From: Myroides odoratus
GTDB taxonomy: Bacteria; Bacteroidota; Bacteroidia; Flavobacteriales; Flavobacteriaceae
NCBI RefSeq assembly: GCF_001549985.1
Contig: NZ_LROZ01000004.1
Span: 1-64,000, forward strand
Reading direction: 5' to 3'
Length of the DNA: 64,000 nucleotides
In this document: piece after piece, positions 37,820 to 47,399 of the stretch
Numbering within the stretch: position 1 is the first letter of the stretch
Layout: each line of letters begins with the position of its first letter
Translations under genes and position numbers: made by a program
The notes under the pieces: generated by a model
Seen by the model: the letters and a program-made list of their open reading frames with translations, nothing else
The model's database searches: none
Told to the model about the DNA's origin: nothing

Positions 37820-38551
37820 ATGAAAAATGAGATTACTAAGAACAACTTTCCAGAACTTCGTTCCGTACCAAATTGGTTTCTCACTTGGTTGAATCGTATT
37901 TTTATTGTTGTCATATTTGGTCTTCTTTTTATTGCATTTTATGCTATTCCCATACTGTTTCATGTTGATGGGACAGTAAATGCAGAAGAAATCTCCATAT
38001 TTTCTTTATTTTACTATCCCTTGATCATTTGGTTAAGTTATCTTGGACTGCGTCACTTTAAAAAGAGTTTAAGAAATACAATTGCCCATATAATTGTAAA
38101 TAAAGAAGGTGTATCTTATATAAAGAGTAATGGTTCTGTAGAGTTAATTAGTTATAAGCAATTAAGTAGATCAAATAACTCTGCGGTTATAGTATGGGAT
38201 GTTTTTACAAAGAAATTAAATCGGTATGGTCCAATGGAACTAAAAGTATTTTGTGACGGTCAGCCTAAGACGGTATACTTCTCAACACATGTCTATAATT
38301 ATTATTCAGGTAACAGACACTTATTGCGTAGACATTTTATACAAGGAATAAAGTTATTCAGGCCTGATTTAAATATCGCACCATATGTATACTCTGAATT
38401 TTACATTAATCCTAAAACTTTTGAATATAATAAAAAATCCCATTTAAAAGTGATTATACTATCTACACTATTTTTAATCTTAATTTTAATAGCGATTGAT
38501 TTGTATATGCAGTGTCGATTTGGAGAGTCATTGCTCTTTGATTTTCTTTAA
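37820..38551 (+). CDS. Membrane protein with central soluble domain, unknown function
   Basis: 243 residues. Two N-terminal helices (about 25-50 and 60-78) are followed by a soluble beta-rich part of about 120 residues and a C-terminal helix (about 212-232). The layout recalls PH-like-domain membrane proteins, but this is not certain. Nothing catalytic is visible. Its stop codon lies 60 bases from that of the convergent KAP gene; no clear terminator was seen there. Confidence 0.6.
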   Translation: MKNEITKNNFPELRSVPNWFLTWLNRIFIVVIFGLLFIAFYAIPILFHVDGTVNAEEISIFSLFYYPLIIWLSYLGLRHFKKSLRNTIAHIIVNKEGVSYIKSNGSVELISYKQLSRSNNSAVIVWDVFTKKLNRYGPMELKVFCDGQPKTVYFSTHVYNYYSGNRHLLRRHFIQGIKLFRPDLNIAPYVYSEFYINPKTFEYNKKSHLKVIILSTLFLILILIAIDLYMQCRFGESLLFDFL

Positions 38552-38611
38552 AGTAATATTCTTCCAAAATAAAGGATGTATGTAGTTTATGCTATGAGTG
38601 CCAAAATTTTA

Positions 38612-41233
38612 TTACATACGATTTTTCTTTAAGGCGTTTAGTTTTTCTATAATGGGAGGATAAGTAAACTCAAAATTAATAAATTGTCCAGCTTTATTTA
38701 CTTCTTTGGCAAATACTAAAAATTCATCTAAAAATTCATAAGGTTGCTCTAGCTTATCTTTAAAAGCATCGGATTCGAGATATTTTATAAAATTATCTTG
38801 GGAACCAAATAATTTAGGTAGAAAATCACTTGGTAATCCAAGCTTTAGTGAATCTCTACCTATTCCATATAGATCATGAGGTGTTACACAATAGACTAAA
38901 AATTCATTATATAATTTTGGTATAATTGTATATAATAGTTTGCGCTTGTTTTCTTCAATAATTTTTTCAGTCGATTTCCACGAATTAGAACTTAGTTGTT
39001 TCCAATCTTCAACAAAACATAGTCTATAACAATGCCAAAAATTTTTGTCTATGCTAGTAAGTGACTTTGAGTCATTTTCAAAGCAATAAATTAAATACTC
39101 TTCAATTTCATGTTTATTAAAGGGAATATTAAAATCAGAGCTTGTGCCATGTTTATCATATAAATGTTTTACAAAATCGGTTTCAAAGTAATAATATTCC
39201 TTTTTTTCATAAAAAATTGATCGAAAAAAAACTTTAATTTCACTCTCATCTTCATACCAAGATTTTCTTATAAGTTGGTCCTGGTAATTACTTATGTTAA
39301 GATCTAAAAAATCGAAATCAATACTATAATAATTTAAATGTACTGAAACAGATTTTAAATTAGCAATATAGAAAAGAATTCTAATGAAATTTTCATATTC
39401 TGTTTTGGATTTTATGTCTTTGTGAATCTGTATTTTATAGAGAAATAAAAGTAATCCGCCTAATCTGTCTTGTATATAGGCTTTATCAATAATATTCTTT
39501 TTCTCTTGATATGATGCTTTCATAAAGACATTAAATTCGGCATTTGTAATTTCTGAATCGCTGATTTCATCTTCAAAATAACGATAGTAATTATGCCCGT
39601 ATATTAATGAATTACGGTCTATATTATTTGTCCCATTGCTAGGATTAAAAATTCTTTCACAAATTAGACTTATAATGCTTAGATCTTCTTCACTAAATAT
39701 TTTCAATGAAGTAATGTCCTCTTTTAATAATGAATCTTCAAACACTCTACCAAAGGAAGCAAAAGAATTGTCTTTTCCCTCTTTCTTTCGTAAGGTAAAA
39801 TGTGTATACTTATAGTTTCCCATGGATTTGTCCTTGTTGACCTCAATATATGCTTCTTTATTAAAAAGTAACCTATATACATCATAGTATGAAAATTTTA
39901 AAAGTTTTATTAATATAAAGTCCTCTAAGTAAATATCATGTTTCACTTTTTCGATACTGATTTTAAACTCATTTAAAAATCTTTTTGCATTTCGTATGTT
40001 GTTTATGGATTTGAAAATATTTTCATCATTATATAGAATAAAGGTATCTAGATATCCAAAAAAGGCTTGTATCTCATGTTGTCTTTCAGGAATAATTTGT
40101 AATATTTTTTCTTTTATAAAATTATTAATTTGTCCCTGTGTAATTGGGGGTAAAGGAAATTCTTTCAAAAAAATTTTCTCATAATATTTATTTGAAAAGG
40201 GAATATTATATTTCTCCAGAGCTTCATTTAAATAGGCTTTATCATATCCAACAACATAATTAAATACATCAAATGAGGCTGTATTTCGAATTAATTTCAA
40301 AACTTCAAAAACTTCATTTGGCTGCAATCGATCTAAATCATCAAAAAATACAATTACTTTTTTATCTAATTTATTTAATAGGTTATTAAGAGTATTAAAA
40401 TCCTCAGATAAACTATTGTCTGGAATCACTTTAATAGCATTTAGTAATGTTTCTGTTACAGAGTTTTTATTTATAGATAAGACGTTATTGCCATATTTCT
40501 TTATTTGCTTTGAAATATCAAGACTATAAATGCTTATTTCTTTTTCAACAGTATTAAAAAAATCATTAATAATTGAATTGATAGAAATATTTAGCCAACT
40601 ATTAAAGTGAACAATGATATACTTATTATCGTCCTTGAAAGATTTTTCAACAAAGCCCATAAAAGAAGTTTTTCCATTTCCCCATTCTCCAACAATTCCT
40701 ATGGCTAAAGAAGTTTTAGATTTGTTGCCTTTTATTAATCGTGATACTTGGATTGCTTTTTGTCTTCTATTTAAAATATCTTCATCTGGATTATTAATAG
40801 GGCTATCATCAAAGAAATCAGACTCTTCACTATTTGAACGCTTATTTTGCCCCCAAAACCCTAAAAGTAAAATTACAGGTATTATCGCTAAAATAAAAAG
40901 CACATCGAAATATTTTATTTTTGGGAGATAATACATTTCTAATAACGAACTTTCATAGTTAAGACGTATATAGATACAAGCAATTAATAAAAAAAGGGAG
41001 TAGACTATATAACTGTTCTTTAAATAAAATCTGATTTTTGATTTTGAATACGTCCAAAAAGATAAAAGAAGAATAACAGTAAATACTATGATATCTGAGA
41101 TTTTGGATTGATTGAAATGTACTAAAATAGTATCAACTATATATTTCTGATAATTTGGAATAAAAAAGTTCCAAAAAAATATTAGAATCAACGTTATAAG
41201 GAATAGATTTTTATATTGATTAAAGTATTTCAT
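38612..41233 (-). CDS. KAP-family P-loop NTPase, membrane-anchored
   Basis: 873 residues. Four N-terminal helices (within residues 10-130) anchor the protein. The KAP NTPase domain has Walker A GEWGNGKTSF near residue 181 and Walker B VIVFFDDLDRLQPNE near 296, with IRNTASFDVFNYVVGYDK following. The long C-terminal region is helical and unrecognised. KAP proteins include the phage-exclusion protein PifA and often occur on mobile elements, so a defence role is plausible. It is a single minus-strand gene with its own upstream region. Confidence 0.85.
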   Translation of the reverse strand: MKYFNQYKNLFLITLILIFFWNFFIPNYQKYIVDTILVHFNQSKISDIIVFTVILLLSFWTYSKSKIRFYLKNSYIVYSLFLLIACIYIRLNYESSLLEMYYLPKIKYFDVLFILAIIPVILLLGFWGQNKRSNSEESDFFDDSPINNPDEDILNRRQKAIQVSRLIKGNKSKTSLAIGIVGEWGNGKTSFMGFVEKSFKDDNKYIIVHFNSWLNISINSIINDFFNTVEKEISIYSLDISKQIKKYGNNVLSINKNSVTETLLNAIKVIPDNSLSEDFNTLNNLLNKLDKKVIVFFDDLDRLQPNEVFEVLKLIRNTASFDVFNYVVGYDKAYLNEALEKYNIPFSNKYYEKIFLKEFPLPPITQGQINNFIKEKILQIIPERQHEIQAFFGYLDTFILYNDENIFKSINNIRNAKRFLNEFKISIEKVKHDIYLEDFILIKLLKFSYYDVYRLLFNKEAYIEVNKDKSMGNYKYTHFTLRKKEGKDNSFASFGRVFEDSLLKEDITSLKIFSEEDLSIISLICERIFNPSNGTNNIDRNSLIYGHNYYRYFEDEISDSEITNAEFNVFMKASYQEKKNIIDKAYIQDRLGGLLLFLYKIQIHKDIKSKTEYENFIRILFYIANLKSVSVHLNYYSIDFDFLDLNISNYQDQLIRKSWYEDESEIKVFFRSIFYEKKEYYYFETDFVKHLYDKHGTSSDFNIPFNKHEIEEYLIYCFENDSKSLTSIDKNFWHCYRLCFVEDWKQLSSNSWKSTEKIIEENKRKLLYTIIPKLYNEFLVYCVTPHDLYGIGRDSLKLGLPSDFLPKLFGSQDNFIKYLESDAFKDKLEQPYEFLDEFLVFAKEVNKAGQFINFEFTYPPIIEKLNALKKNRM

Positions 41234-41370
41234 AATTTGATTTTTACAAACTTAGTGAGAAATTATTGACTTTTTTTAAGATTTTAACCTCTGTTTTGTA
41301 AATGTTTGTGGTATTGTGTTACTTGGATTATGTTAATATTTAGTTTTTATATAAGAAAGAATGCCTACCC

Positions 41371-41417
41371 ATTGGCAGAGCTTGGCAGATTTATTCTGAC
41401 GAGCTCTGCACTTTTGT
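41371..41417 (+). promoter_or_regulatory. Likely promoter/regulatory region of the HTH-topoisomerase operon
   Basis: Two direct copies of TTGGCAGA lie near 41371 and 41381. GCAGAGC pairs with GCTCTGC over a 21-base gap, and ACTTTTG just downstream resembles the Bacteroidota -7 element. It is upstream of the excisionase-type HTH gene, so it may be where RteC-type control acts. This is tentative. Confidence 0.35.
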
Positions 41418-41461
41418 AATGTTAGCTAACAAATTTAATTAACCCATTAAATTCTAACATT
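41418..41461 (+). promoter_or_regulatory. Long hairpin ending at the HTH start codon
   Basis: AATGTTAG + AATTTAAT (41418-41425, 41432-41439) pair perfectly with ATTAAATT + CTAACATT (41446-41453, 41454-41461), giving 16 pairs with one 6-base bulge and a 6-base loop. The start codon follows at 41462, so the fold would bury the translation start region. Confidence 0.6.
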
Positions 41462-41758
41462 ATGAATATAGATCGCACAGAATTCCTTTTATGGATGGAG
41501 CGTATTATGACGCGCTTTGACCACCTGTCAGAACATATAAAAGACCTCCCTATAAAATCTCAAACCATAGATGGAGAAGAGCTTTTAGACAGTCAAGATG
41601 TAATGAGCCTTTTTAAAATAAGCCCACGCTCACTACAGCGTTACCGCTCAGACGGAAAACTTCCTTATTATACCATTAGTGGCAAACTTTACTACAAACG
41701 CTCAGATGTCAATCAGTTCATCAGGGAATGTTTGAAACATCCTGTACGCAAGAAGTAA
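41462..41758 (+). CDS. Excisionase-type HTH_17 DNA-binding protein
   Basis: 98 residues. The C-terminal half (about 45-93) is a MerR-like winged helix of the excisionase group: DSQDVMSLFKISPRSLQRYR, SDGKLPYYTISGKLYYKRSD. Genes of this type begin the excision operons of CTnDOT-like elements, where they act as directionality or regulatory factors. It is followed by DUF3945 and topoisomerase genes, which fits that operon. A hairpin covers its start. Confidence 0.82.
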   Translation: MNIDRTEFLLWMERIMTRFDHLSEHIKDLPIKSQTIDGEELLDSQDVMSLFKISPRSLQRYRSDGKLPYYTISGKLYYKRSDVNQFIRECLKHPVRKK

Positions 41759-41826
41759 ATAGCAGCTAAAGGCCAAGAGTAACCTTTAAGACGCACTATT
41801 TACTGCTGAGTGTCTCTTGGCTTTAG
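41755..41826 (+). promoter_or_regulatory. Intergenic RNA element with pseudoknot topology
   Basis: GTAAATAG (41755-41762) is complementary to CTATTTAC (41796-41803), and CTAAAGGCCAAGAG (41766-41779) to CTCTTGGCTTTAG (41814-41826, one bulged G). The order A-B-A'-B' means the two stems form either an H-type pseudoknot or alternatives. It begins at the HTH stop codon and ends 33 bases before the DUF3945 start. Confidence 0.5.
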
Positions 41827-41859
41827 TTTTAAGTTTTTAATCATTTAAAACTAGGTATT

Positions 41860-43179
41860 ATGAGTACAGAAACCACACAAAGACAAGTAGAGCACGATGT
41901 GCTTCTTGTCAATGACAAAACAAAAAATAAGATTCAAGTAGTAAAGGGATTAGATAAAGATGGTAAACTTGAAACCGTCCCACCAACTAAAAAGAATCAA
42001 AATCAATTTTTAAAGGTTGATCGACACGGAGATTTCTTTTCCAACTTTTTTTCTAATTTTTTTAGTCAACTTAAAAACCCAACGCAGTTTACTTTTTTCA
42101 GAGTGCCGGAACTATTGACCATCAAAATGGCTAATCAAATGCAAAAAGAGCTTAAACAATCAGGACCTACGCACGAACTGTTTTTAAAACATCAAATAAC
42201 AGAGATAGGCAATGCGCCAAAAAAAGAGAACAAAGTAGCTGAACAAACAAAAGGAGAGGGGCAGTATAGCTCTAATAAGTTTGATATTAAAGACATTGAT
42301 TGGGATTCATTATCAAGGCTTGGGCTTTCAAAAGAGAAGCTTCAAGAAATGGATCTTTTGGAACCACTGCTACAAGGCTATAAAACAAAGGATTTGGTCG
42401 CAGTGAATTTAGACTTAGGCTCTGCGGTGTTTTCCCTTGATGCAAGATTATCTCTACAGAAAAACGAAGAGGGCAAGGTTGTTATGGCGATAGAGGGGGT
42501 AAAGAAATACCCTAATCTCAATGTACCACTTTATGGACATGAGTTTTCAAAACAAGATAAACACAACCTTTTAAAAACAGGGAATATGGGTAGGGTAGTG
42601 GAGCTTACCCATCCAACAACAAAGGAAAAGATTCCATCGGTTGTGAGCGTAGATAGGCTCACAAATAATTTAGCTGTTACTAGAGTTGAAAGAATGCAAT
42701 TACCACAAGAGGTAAAAGGGATTGTTTTAAGTGAAGAGCAACTCCAAACTTTAAAAGATGGTAAACCACTACTTGTAGAAGGGATGACTTCGGCTAAAGG
42801 GAATTTGTTTAATGCTGAAATTCAGTTTAACGCAGCTAAAGGGCATATTGAGTTCTTGTTTGATAACACCAATAAACAAAGTCAAGCAAAGAATCAAACA
42901 CAAAATCAATCCCAACTGTCAGATGATCTGAAAACTTTTAGAGGTAAAGAGCTTACTGAAAAACAGCAGAGCGACTTATTGGAAGGCAAGGCTGTTTACA
43001 TTAAAGATTTGTTGGATAAAAGAGGAAATACCTATCAAGGCTATGTGACATATAATAAAGAAACGAAGCAAGCGGACTTCTCGTTTCAAAATCCAAATAA
43101 AGAAGAACAATCAAAGGCGCAATCACAGTCAGAAAAGCAAAGTGATGAACCAAAGAAAAACAAAGGACGTAAAATGTAA
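41860..43179 (+). CDS. DUF3945 protein of conjugative element
   Basis: 439 residues. The N terminus (VLLVNDKTKNKIQVVKGLDK) and the central region, with repeats of the form 'LSEEQLQTLKDGKPLLVEGM' and 'LTEKQQSDLLEGKAVYIKDL', are typical of DUF3945. The tail is Lys/Gln-rich (SEKQSDEPKKNKGRKM) and probably binds nucleic acid. These proteins regularly precede topoisomerase genes in Bacteroidota elements; their role is unknown. The gap to the topoisomerase gene is 11 bases. Confidence 0.85.
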   Translation: MSTETTQRQVEHDVLLVNDKTKNKIQVVKGLDKDGKLETVPPTKKNQNQFLKVDRHGDFFSNFFSNFFSQLKNPTQFTFFRVPELLTIKMANQMQKELKQSGPTHELFLKHQITEIGNAPKKENKVAEQTKGEGQYSSNKFDIKDIDWDSLSRLGLSKEKLQEMDLLEPLLQGYKTKDLVAVNLDLGSAVFSLDARLSLQKNEEGKVVMAIEGVKKYPNLNVPLYGHEFSKQDKHNLLKTGNMGRVVELTHPTTKEKIPSVVSVDRLTNNLAVTRVERMQLPQEVKGIVLSEEQLQTLKDGKPLLVEGMTSAKGNLFNAEIQFNAAKGHIEFLFDNTNKQSQAKNQTQNQSQLSDDLKTFRGKELTEKQQSDLLEGKAVYIKDLLDKRGNTYQGYVTYNKETKQADFSFQNPNKEEQSKAQSQSEKQSDEPKKNKGRKM

Positions 43180-43190
43180 AGCTAAAGACT

Positions 43191-45257
43191 ATGATTGTAA
43201 TTCTTGCAGAAAAACCAAGTGTAGCTAGGGAGATAGCTATGCTTGTTGGAGCCAAAATTAAAAAAGAAGGCTTTATCGAGGGAAACGGCTACTGTGTTAC
43301 TTGGGCTATAGGTCATTTAGTATCACTAGCTATGCCTGAAGATTATGGATTTCAGGGCTTTAAAAGAGAAACATTGCCGATCTTGCCTCGTTCTTATTTG
43401 TTACTACCACGAAAGATTAAAAAAGACAACAAATACACTTCAGACCCTGGAGCTTTAAAACAGCTTAAAGTCATCGATATGCTGTTTAAAACCTGCTCTG
43501 AGATTATTGTAGCCACCGATGCGGGTAGGGAAGGAGAGCTTATCTTTCGCTATATCTATCAGTATTTAAACTGTGATAAACCTTTTAAACGGCTTTGGAT
43601 AAGTTCACTAACTGAAATAGCTATAAGAGTTGGATTACAAAACCTTAAAGAGGGAAGCGAGTTTGATGGGCTTTTTAGAGCAGGGCATAGTAGAAGTAGA
43701 GCGGATTGGCTTGTTGGGATTAACGCCTCACAAGCGCTTACCGTTTCAATGAATGATTCGGTGTATTCTCTTGGTAGAGTACAAACTCCAACACTTAGCT
43801 TAATATGTAAACGCTATATAGAGCATACTTCTTTTACAAAGAAATTATACTATCAAATAGAGCTTACCCATCAAAAAGAAGGGGTATTATTTAAATCACT
43901 ATCAACTGAAAAATGGGAAGACAAACAAAAGGCAGAACAAGCACTCAAACTCATTGAAAAACAAAGTGAATCTATCATTACCAAAGTAGAAACAAAGACA
44001 ATAAGAGAAGAGTCCCCACTTCTTTTTGACTTAACCTCACTTCAAAAAAGAGCCAATGAGCTCTTTGGATTCTCAGCTGATGAAACCCTCAACATTGCTC
44101 AAAGCTTGTATGAAAAGAAGTTTATCACTTATCCGAGAACCTCGAGTAAGTATATTCCTGAGGATTTATGGCCAGAGATTCCCAGTTTATTAAAGGTGCT
44201 TTCTGATGATAGTAGGTATAGTAATCTGCTTTTAAAACTAAAGCTCGCAAGACTAAATAAAAATATAGTGAATGATGTCAAGGTAACGGATCATCATGGA
44301 CTATTAACCACAGATAGACTTCCTTCTGCTATTAGCCCAATGGAAGAAAGTATTTATCATTTGATAGCACAACGCGTATGGGAGTCCGTATTTGAACCTT
44401 GTGTAAAAAAACAAACAGATATAACCTTAAATGTATTGGATTATGAGTTTAGTTTTAAATCCACTTCAATTATGGAACTTGGATGGCGAGCGATAAGAAA
44501 AGAACTCTCTACTAATGATGATGAGGTAATTGTAGAATTACTAGATTTAAAACAAGGCGATAAGTTAAAAATACAAGAAGCTACGGCTCTTGAAAAATCA
44601 ACAAGACCAAAAGCATTGTATACTGAAAGTACGCTTCTGTCCGCTATGGAAAATGCCTCGAAAGAGGTTTTGGATAAGTCACTTCAAAGTGTTATCAAAG
44701 ACATGGGAATTGGCACAGCAGCCACAAGAGCTTCTATTATTGAAACGCTTTTAAAAAGAGACTACATCACAAGAAAAGCCAAGTCACTTGTTCCAACAGA
44801 AAAAGGACTCAAAGTATATGAGATAGTCAAAGATAAACTCATCTCTGATATATTGTTAACGGCAAAATGGGAATCTGCCTTTAAAGCCATTGAAGAGAAT
44901 AAAACCAATATGGAAGACTTCCATAGACAAATTGAAGACTACACTACTGAGATTACAAATGAGCTTTTAGCCATCAAACCAAATAACGACGCAGATCATC
45001 TATCTTGTCCTAAATGTAAACAACATACACTTCAATTAAGAGAGAAGGTGGTTAAATGTTTAGATCTAGATTGTGATTGGATTTTGTTTAGAGCTATTTG
45101 TGGAATTAAACTCTCAGTAGATGATGTAACAGATTTACTAGAGCATGGAAAAACCAAGCTACTAAAAGGATTGATAAGTAAAGCAGGGAAAAAATACGAT
45201 GCTTATCTTGTTTTAAAAGACGATTACACCACTGGATTTGAGTTTAATAATAAGTAA
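43191..45257 (+). CDS. topB: Type IA DNA topoisomerase (topoisomerase III-like)
   Basis: 688 residues. The Toprim domain (about 1-140) contains AEKPSVAREIA and ATDAGREGELIFRYI. The active-site region has FITYPRTSSKYIP, with Tyr near residue 315. SLGRVQTPTLSLI and GIGTAATRASIIETL are further family motifs. The C-terminal end holds a four-cysteine zinc-ribbon (about 604-632, CPKC...CLDLDC). It relaxes or decatenates single-strand regions and corresponds to the Exc protein of CTnDOT, part of the excision operon. Confidence 0.93.
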   Translation: MIVILAEKPSVAREIAMLVGAKIKKEGFIEGNGYCVTWAIGHLVSLAMPEDYGFQGFKRETLPILPRSYLLLPRKIKKDNKYTSDPGALKQLKVIDMLFKTCSEIIVATDAGREGELIFRYIYQYLNCDKPFKRLWISSLTEIAIRVGLQNLKEGSEFDGLFRAGHSRSRADWLVGINASQALTVSMNDSVYSLGRVQTPTLSLICKRYIEHTSFTKKLYYQIELTHQKEGVLFKSLSTEKWEDKQKAEQALKLIEKQSESIITKVETKTIREESPLLFDLTSLQKRANELFGFSADETLNIAQSLYEKKFITYPRTSSKYIPEDLWPEIPSLLKVLSDDSRYSNLLLKLKLARLNKNIVNDVKVTDHHGLLTTDRLPSAISPMEESIYHLIAQRVWESVFEPCVKKQTDITLNVLDYEFSFKSTSIMELGWRAIRKELSTNDDEVIVELLDLKQGDKLKIQEATALEKSTRPKALYTESTLLSAMENASKEVLDKSLQSVIKDMGIGTAATRASIIETLLKRDYITRKAKSLVPTEKGLKVYEIVKDKLISDILLTAKWESAFKAIEENKTNMEDFHRQIEDYTTEITNELLAIKPNNDADHLSCPKCKQHTLQLREKVVKCLDLDCDWILFRAICGIKLSVDDVTDLLEHGKTKLLKGLISKAGKKYDAYLVLKDDYTTGFEFNNK

Positions 45258-45265
45258 CCAAAGAG

Positions 45266-45297
45266 AAAGAAGTTATCTCAATTAGATAACTTCTTTT
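45266..45297. terminator. Bidirectional terminator between topB and ardA
   Basis: A perfect 13-bp stem (arms 45266-45278 and 45284-45296, AAAGAAGTTATCT / AGATAACTTCTTT) with a 5-base loop, between two convergent genes, with T on both sides. Confidence 0.88.
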
Positions 45298-45321
45298 GTA
45301 TATATACTAATCAAAAAATGA

Positions 45322-45849
45322 TTAGCTATTTCTAAATACATGACCATTTTCATACGTATAATCACTCATAAAAAGATCTCTACCAAAGCTTTCATAATCA
45401 AAATATGATTTGACAAAATCAGAAAGATCATAACATTCATCAACTATCTGATAGGCGAAGTCTTCTTCACTATCATAATGCCCTTGATAATCCTCTTCAA
45501 AGGCTTCAAATAATGAGTCTATATCATCAGATGCAATATCGTGATTACCAGTACTTATCCAAGCTAAAAAAGCTTCTAAAGTAGTATACTGCAAATCTGA
45601 TACTTTTTCAATAATTGAAAAGATATTTTCTGAAAGGCTACTTTCTGAGATTAATTCTGATGGAATATTTTCCCAATCTTGAAACATAAACTCAGGATCT
45701 GTTTCATCAGCGTGTAGTTCTGAGCAAAACTCATAAAACTCTTCCATAGAGCTAAAGTTAGTAAGCTCAATCCAATCTCCTTTAATTGAACCATTGTTAT
45801 ACTTAGCATGAGTACCAACATAAACTTTTGAGTGCATTAAATTTTCCAT
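45322..45849 (-). CDS. ardA: ArdA-type antirestriction protein
   Basis: 175 residues, strongly acidic. The N-terminal part (KVYVGTHAKYNNGSIKGDWI) and EEFYEFCSELHADETDPE, MFQDWENIP are the classic ArdA pattern, and the middle has FEAFEEDYQGHYDSEEDFA. ArdA mimics B-form DNA and blocks type I restriction enzymes, helping an element enter a new host. It is a single gene convergent with the topoisomerase gene. Confidence 0.9.
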   Translation of the reverse strand: MENLMHSKVYVGTHAKYNNGSIKGDWIELTNFSSMEEFYEFCSELHADETDPEFMFQDWENIPSELISESSLSENIFSIIEKVSDLQYTTLEAFLAWISTGNHDIASDDIDSLFEAFEEDYQGHYDSEEDFAYQIVDECYDLSDFVKSYFDYESFGRDLFMSDYTYENGHVFRNS

Positions 45850-46191
45850 GATACATAATATTATGACCTTAGGGTCTGGTTAATTTCATGGCACTTGAGT
45901 TTTGATTTTTAGATCCTATCAAGTTTTATAAAATAAATACGCTCAAAGCTTGAGGAAGATTTATTGAAGTAATTCAAAGGACTTGAACTTGTAAGAGATA
46001 AAAAGCTAAAAAACTTTGCCTATTGAAATACCAGAAGCGAGGTTGTAACAGGTAAAATGTGGAATTGTGTTACTATTTATGCTTGGTCTTATTAGAAAGC
46101 ATAGCTAAATATTCAATTATTAGATTCTTAATTATAGAGAATGTTATATTGTTTAGTAATTTAGACATCTTATCTTAAAATTTACCTACTA
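45850..46191. other. Divergent intergenic region, ardA / SIR2
   Basis: 342 bases between divergently read genes, so it should contain both promoters. No hairpin or repeat stood out and no short frame is convincing. Confidence 0.4.
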
Positions 46192-47397
46192 ATGAAAACA
46201 CTATTACTAAATAATAAAAGCTCTGTAGCTTATGATGATTCAAATCCTGGAGACATAAAAGTATTTATTGACAATAAAGAACATGATTTTAAAGGAAGTA
46301 CTGAAAATAGAATAGATTATGCTATTGCAACCAAAAGAAATAAATATGCCAAAACTTTAAACCATCAATTTGAAAATCTTGTTTTACTTACTGGTGCAGG
46401 CTCATCTATAGATTGGGGGATTGATGGTAAAGTTGGTCAATCAATGGTTAGCTTATGGGATGGTGTTGAAGCAGAATTAAGTACTGAATTATTCAGTCAA
46501 TTATTAGAAGTTATCAAGTATGATGATAAATGGCCTGATGGATCTATTGTTAAAAATCTAGAGAAGGTTTTATCAATGGCGACTCCTGCAATACCCTATA
46601 TTGATGAAGATGGAATTGATTTAGTAGATTGTGTGGATAGAATAAAAAATTTTATTAGAAATGCTTGTATGCTAAATCTTCCAGATAATGCGCCACATTC
46701 TATTTTGTTGAATAAAATGACAAAGAGAAAGGTTACACTCCCGAGATTTAGATTATTTACATTGAATTATGATACAATGTTTGAACAAGCAGCGAGTAGA
46801 AATAATTTCACAATAATAGATGGTTTTTCATTTGGGATTCCTAGAGTTTTTAGTGGAAGAAATTTTGATTATGATATAGTAAGTAGGAATCAAAGTAGAG
46901 TTAAAGAAGAAGATAATTTTATAGAAAAGGTTTTTCATTTATATAAGTTACATGGTTCAGTAAATTGGGAGAAAATCGACAATAAAATTTATCAACGTGA
47001 AGGAATCGAATCTCCTTTGATGATTTATCCACATCAATCAAAATACGAAAGTTCCTATGAACAGCCTTATTTTGAAATGATGTCACGATTTCAAAATAGT
47101 TTAAGAAAGGAAAATGTATTCTTGGTTACGATTGGATTTAGCTTTGGCGATAAACATATTGTTACTTCTATTATAGAGGCTTTGGAACAAAATCCAGGTT
47201 TTCAACTAATGATAATTAATCGTAGTATTGATGAAAGTAATGTCAACCTAAAAACTTTCATTGAAGCAGCTAAAAAATATTCTAATATTTCAATAGTAGC
47301 AGAAACATTCGAAGAATTTTCTAATCATTATCCTGATTTACAAACCTATAATCATGATACAAATAAACAAATAGTTATAAACTTACCAACTGTTTAA
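46192..47397 (+). CDS. SIR2-domain defence effector (SIR2-HerA system)
   Basis: 401 residues. SIR2-type NAD-binding motifs are in order: LLTGAGSSIDWGI (near 66), TLNYDTMFEQA (near 190), LYKLHGSVNW (near 252), and VTIGFSFGDKHI (near 316). SIR2 effectors of defence systems hydrolyse NAD+ and stop growth of infected cells. The start codon is the first ATG after an AT-rich stretch. A HerA ATPase gene begins 2 bases later, the arrangement of the described SIR2-HerA (Nezha-type) anti-phage pair, in which HerA assembles with and controls SIR2. Confidence 0.88.
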   Translation: MKTLLLNNKSSVAYDDSNPGDIKVFIDNKEHDFKGSTENRIDYAIATKRNKYAKTLNHQFENLVLLTGAGSSIDWGIDGKVGQSMVSLWDGVEAELSTELFSQLLEVIKYDDKWPDGSIVKNLEKVLSMATPAIPYIDEDGIDLVDCVDRIKNFIRNACMLNLPDNAPHSILLNKMTKRKVTLPRFRLFTLNYDTMFEQAASRNNFTIIDGFSFGIPRVFSGRNFDYDIVSRNQSRVKEEDNFIEKVFHLYKLHGSVNWEKIDNKIYQREGIESPLMIYPHQSKYESSYEQPYFEMMSRFQNSLRKENVFLVTIGFSFGDKHIVTSIIEALEQNPGFQLMIINRSIDESNVNLKTFIEAAKKYSNISIVAETFEEFSNHYPDLQTYNHDTNKQIVINLPTV

Positions 47398-47399
47398 AC

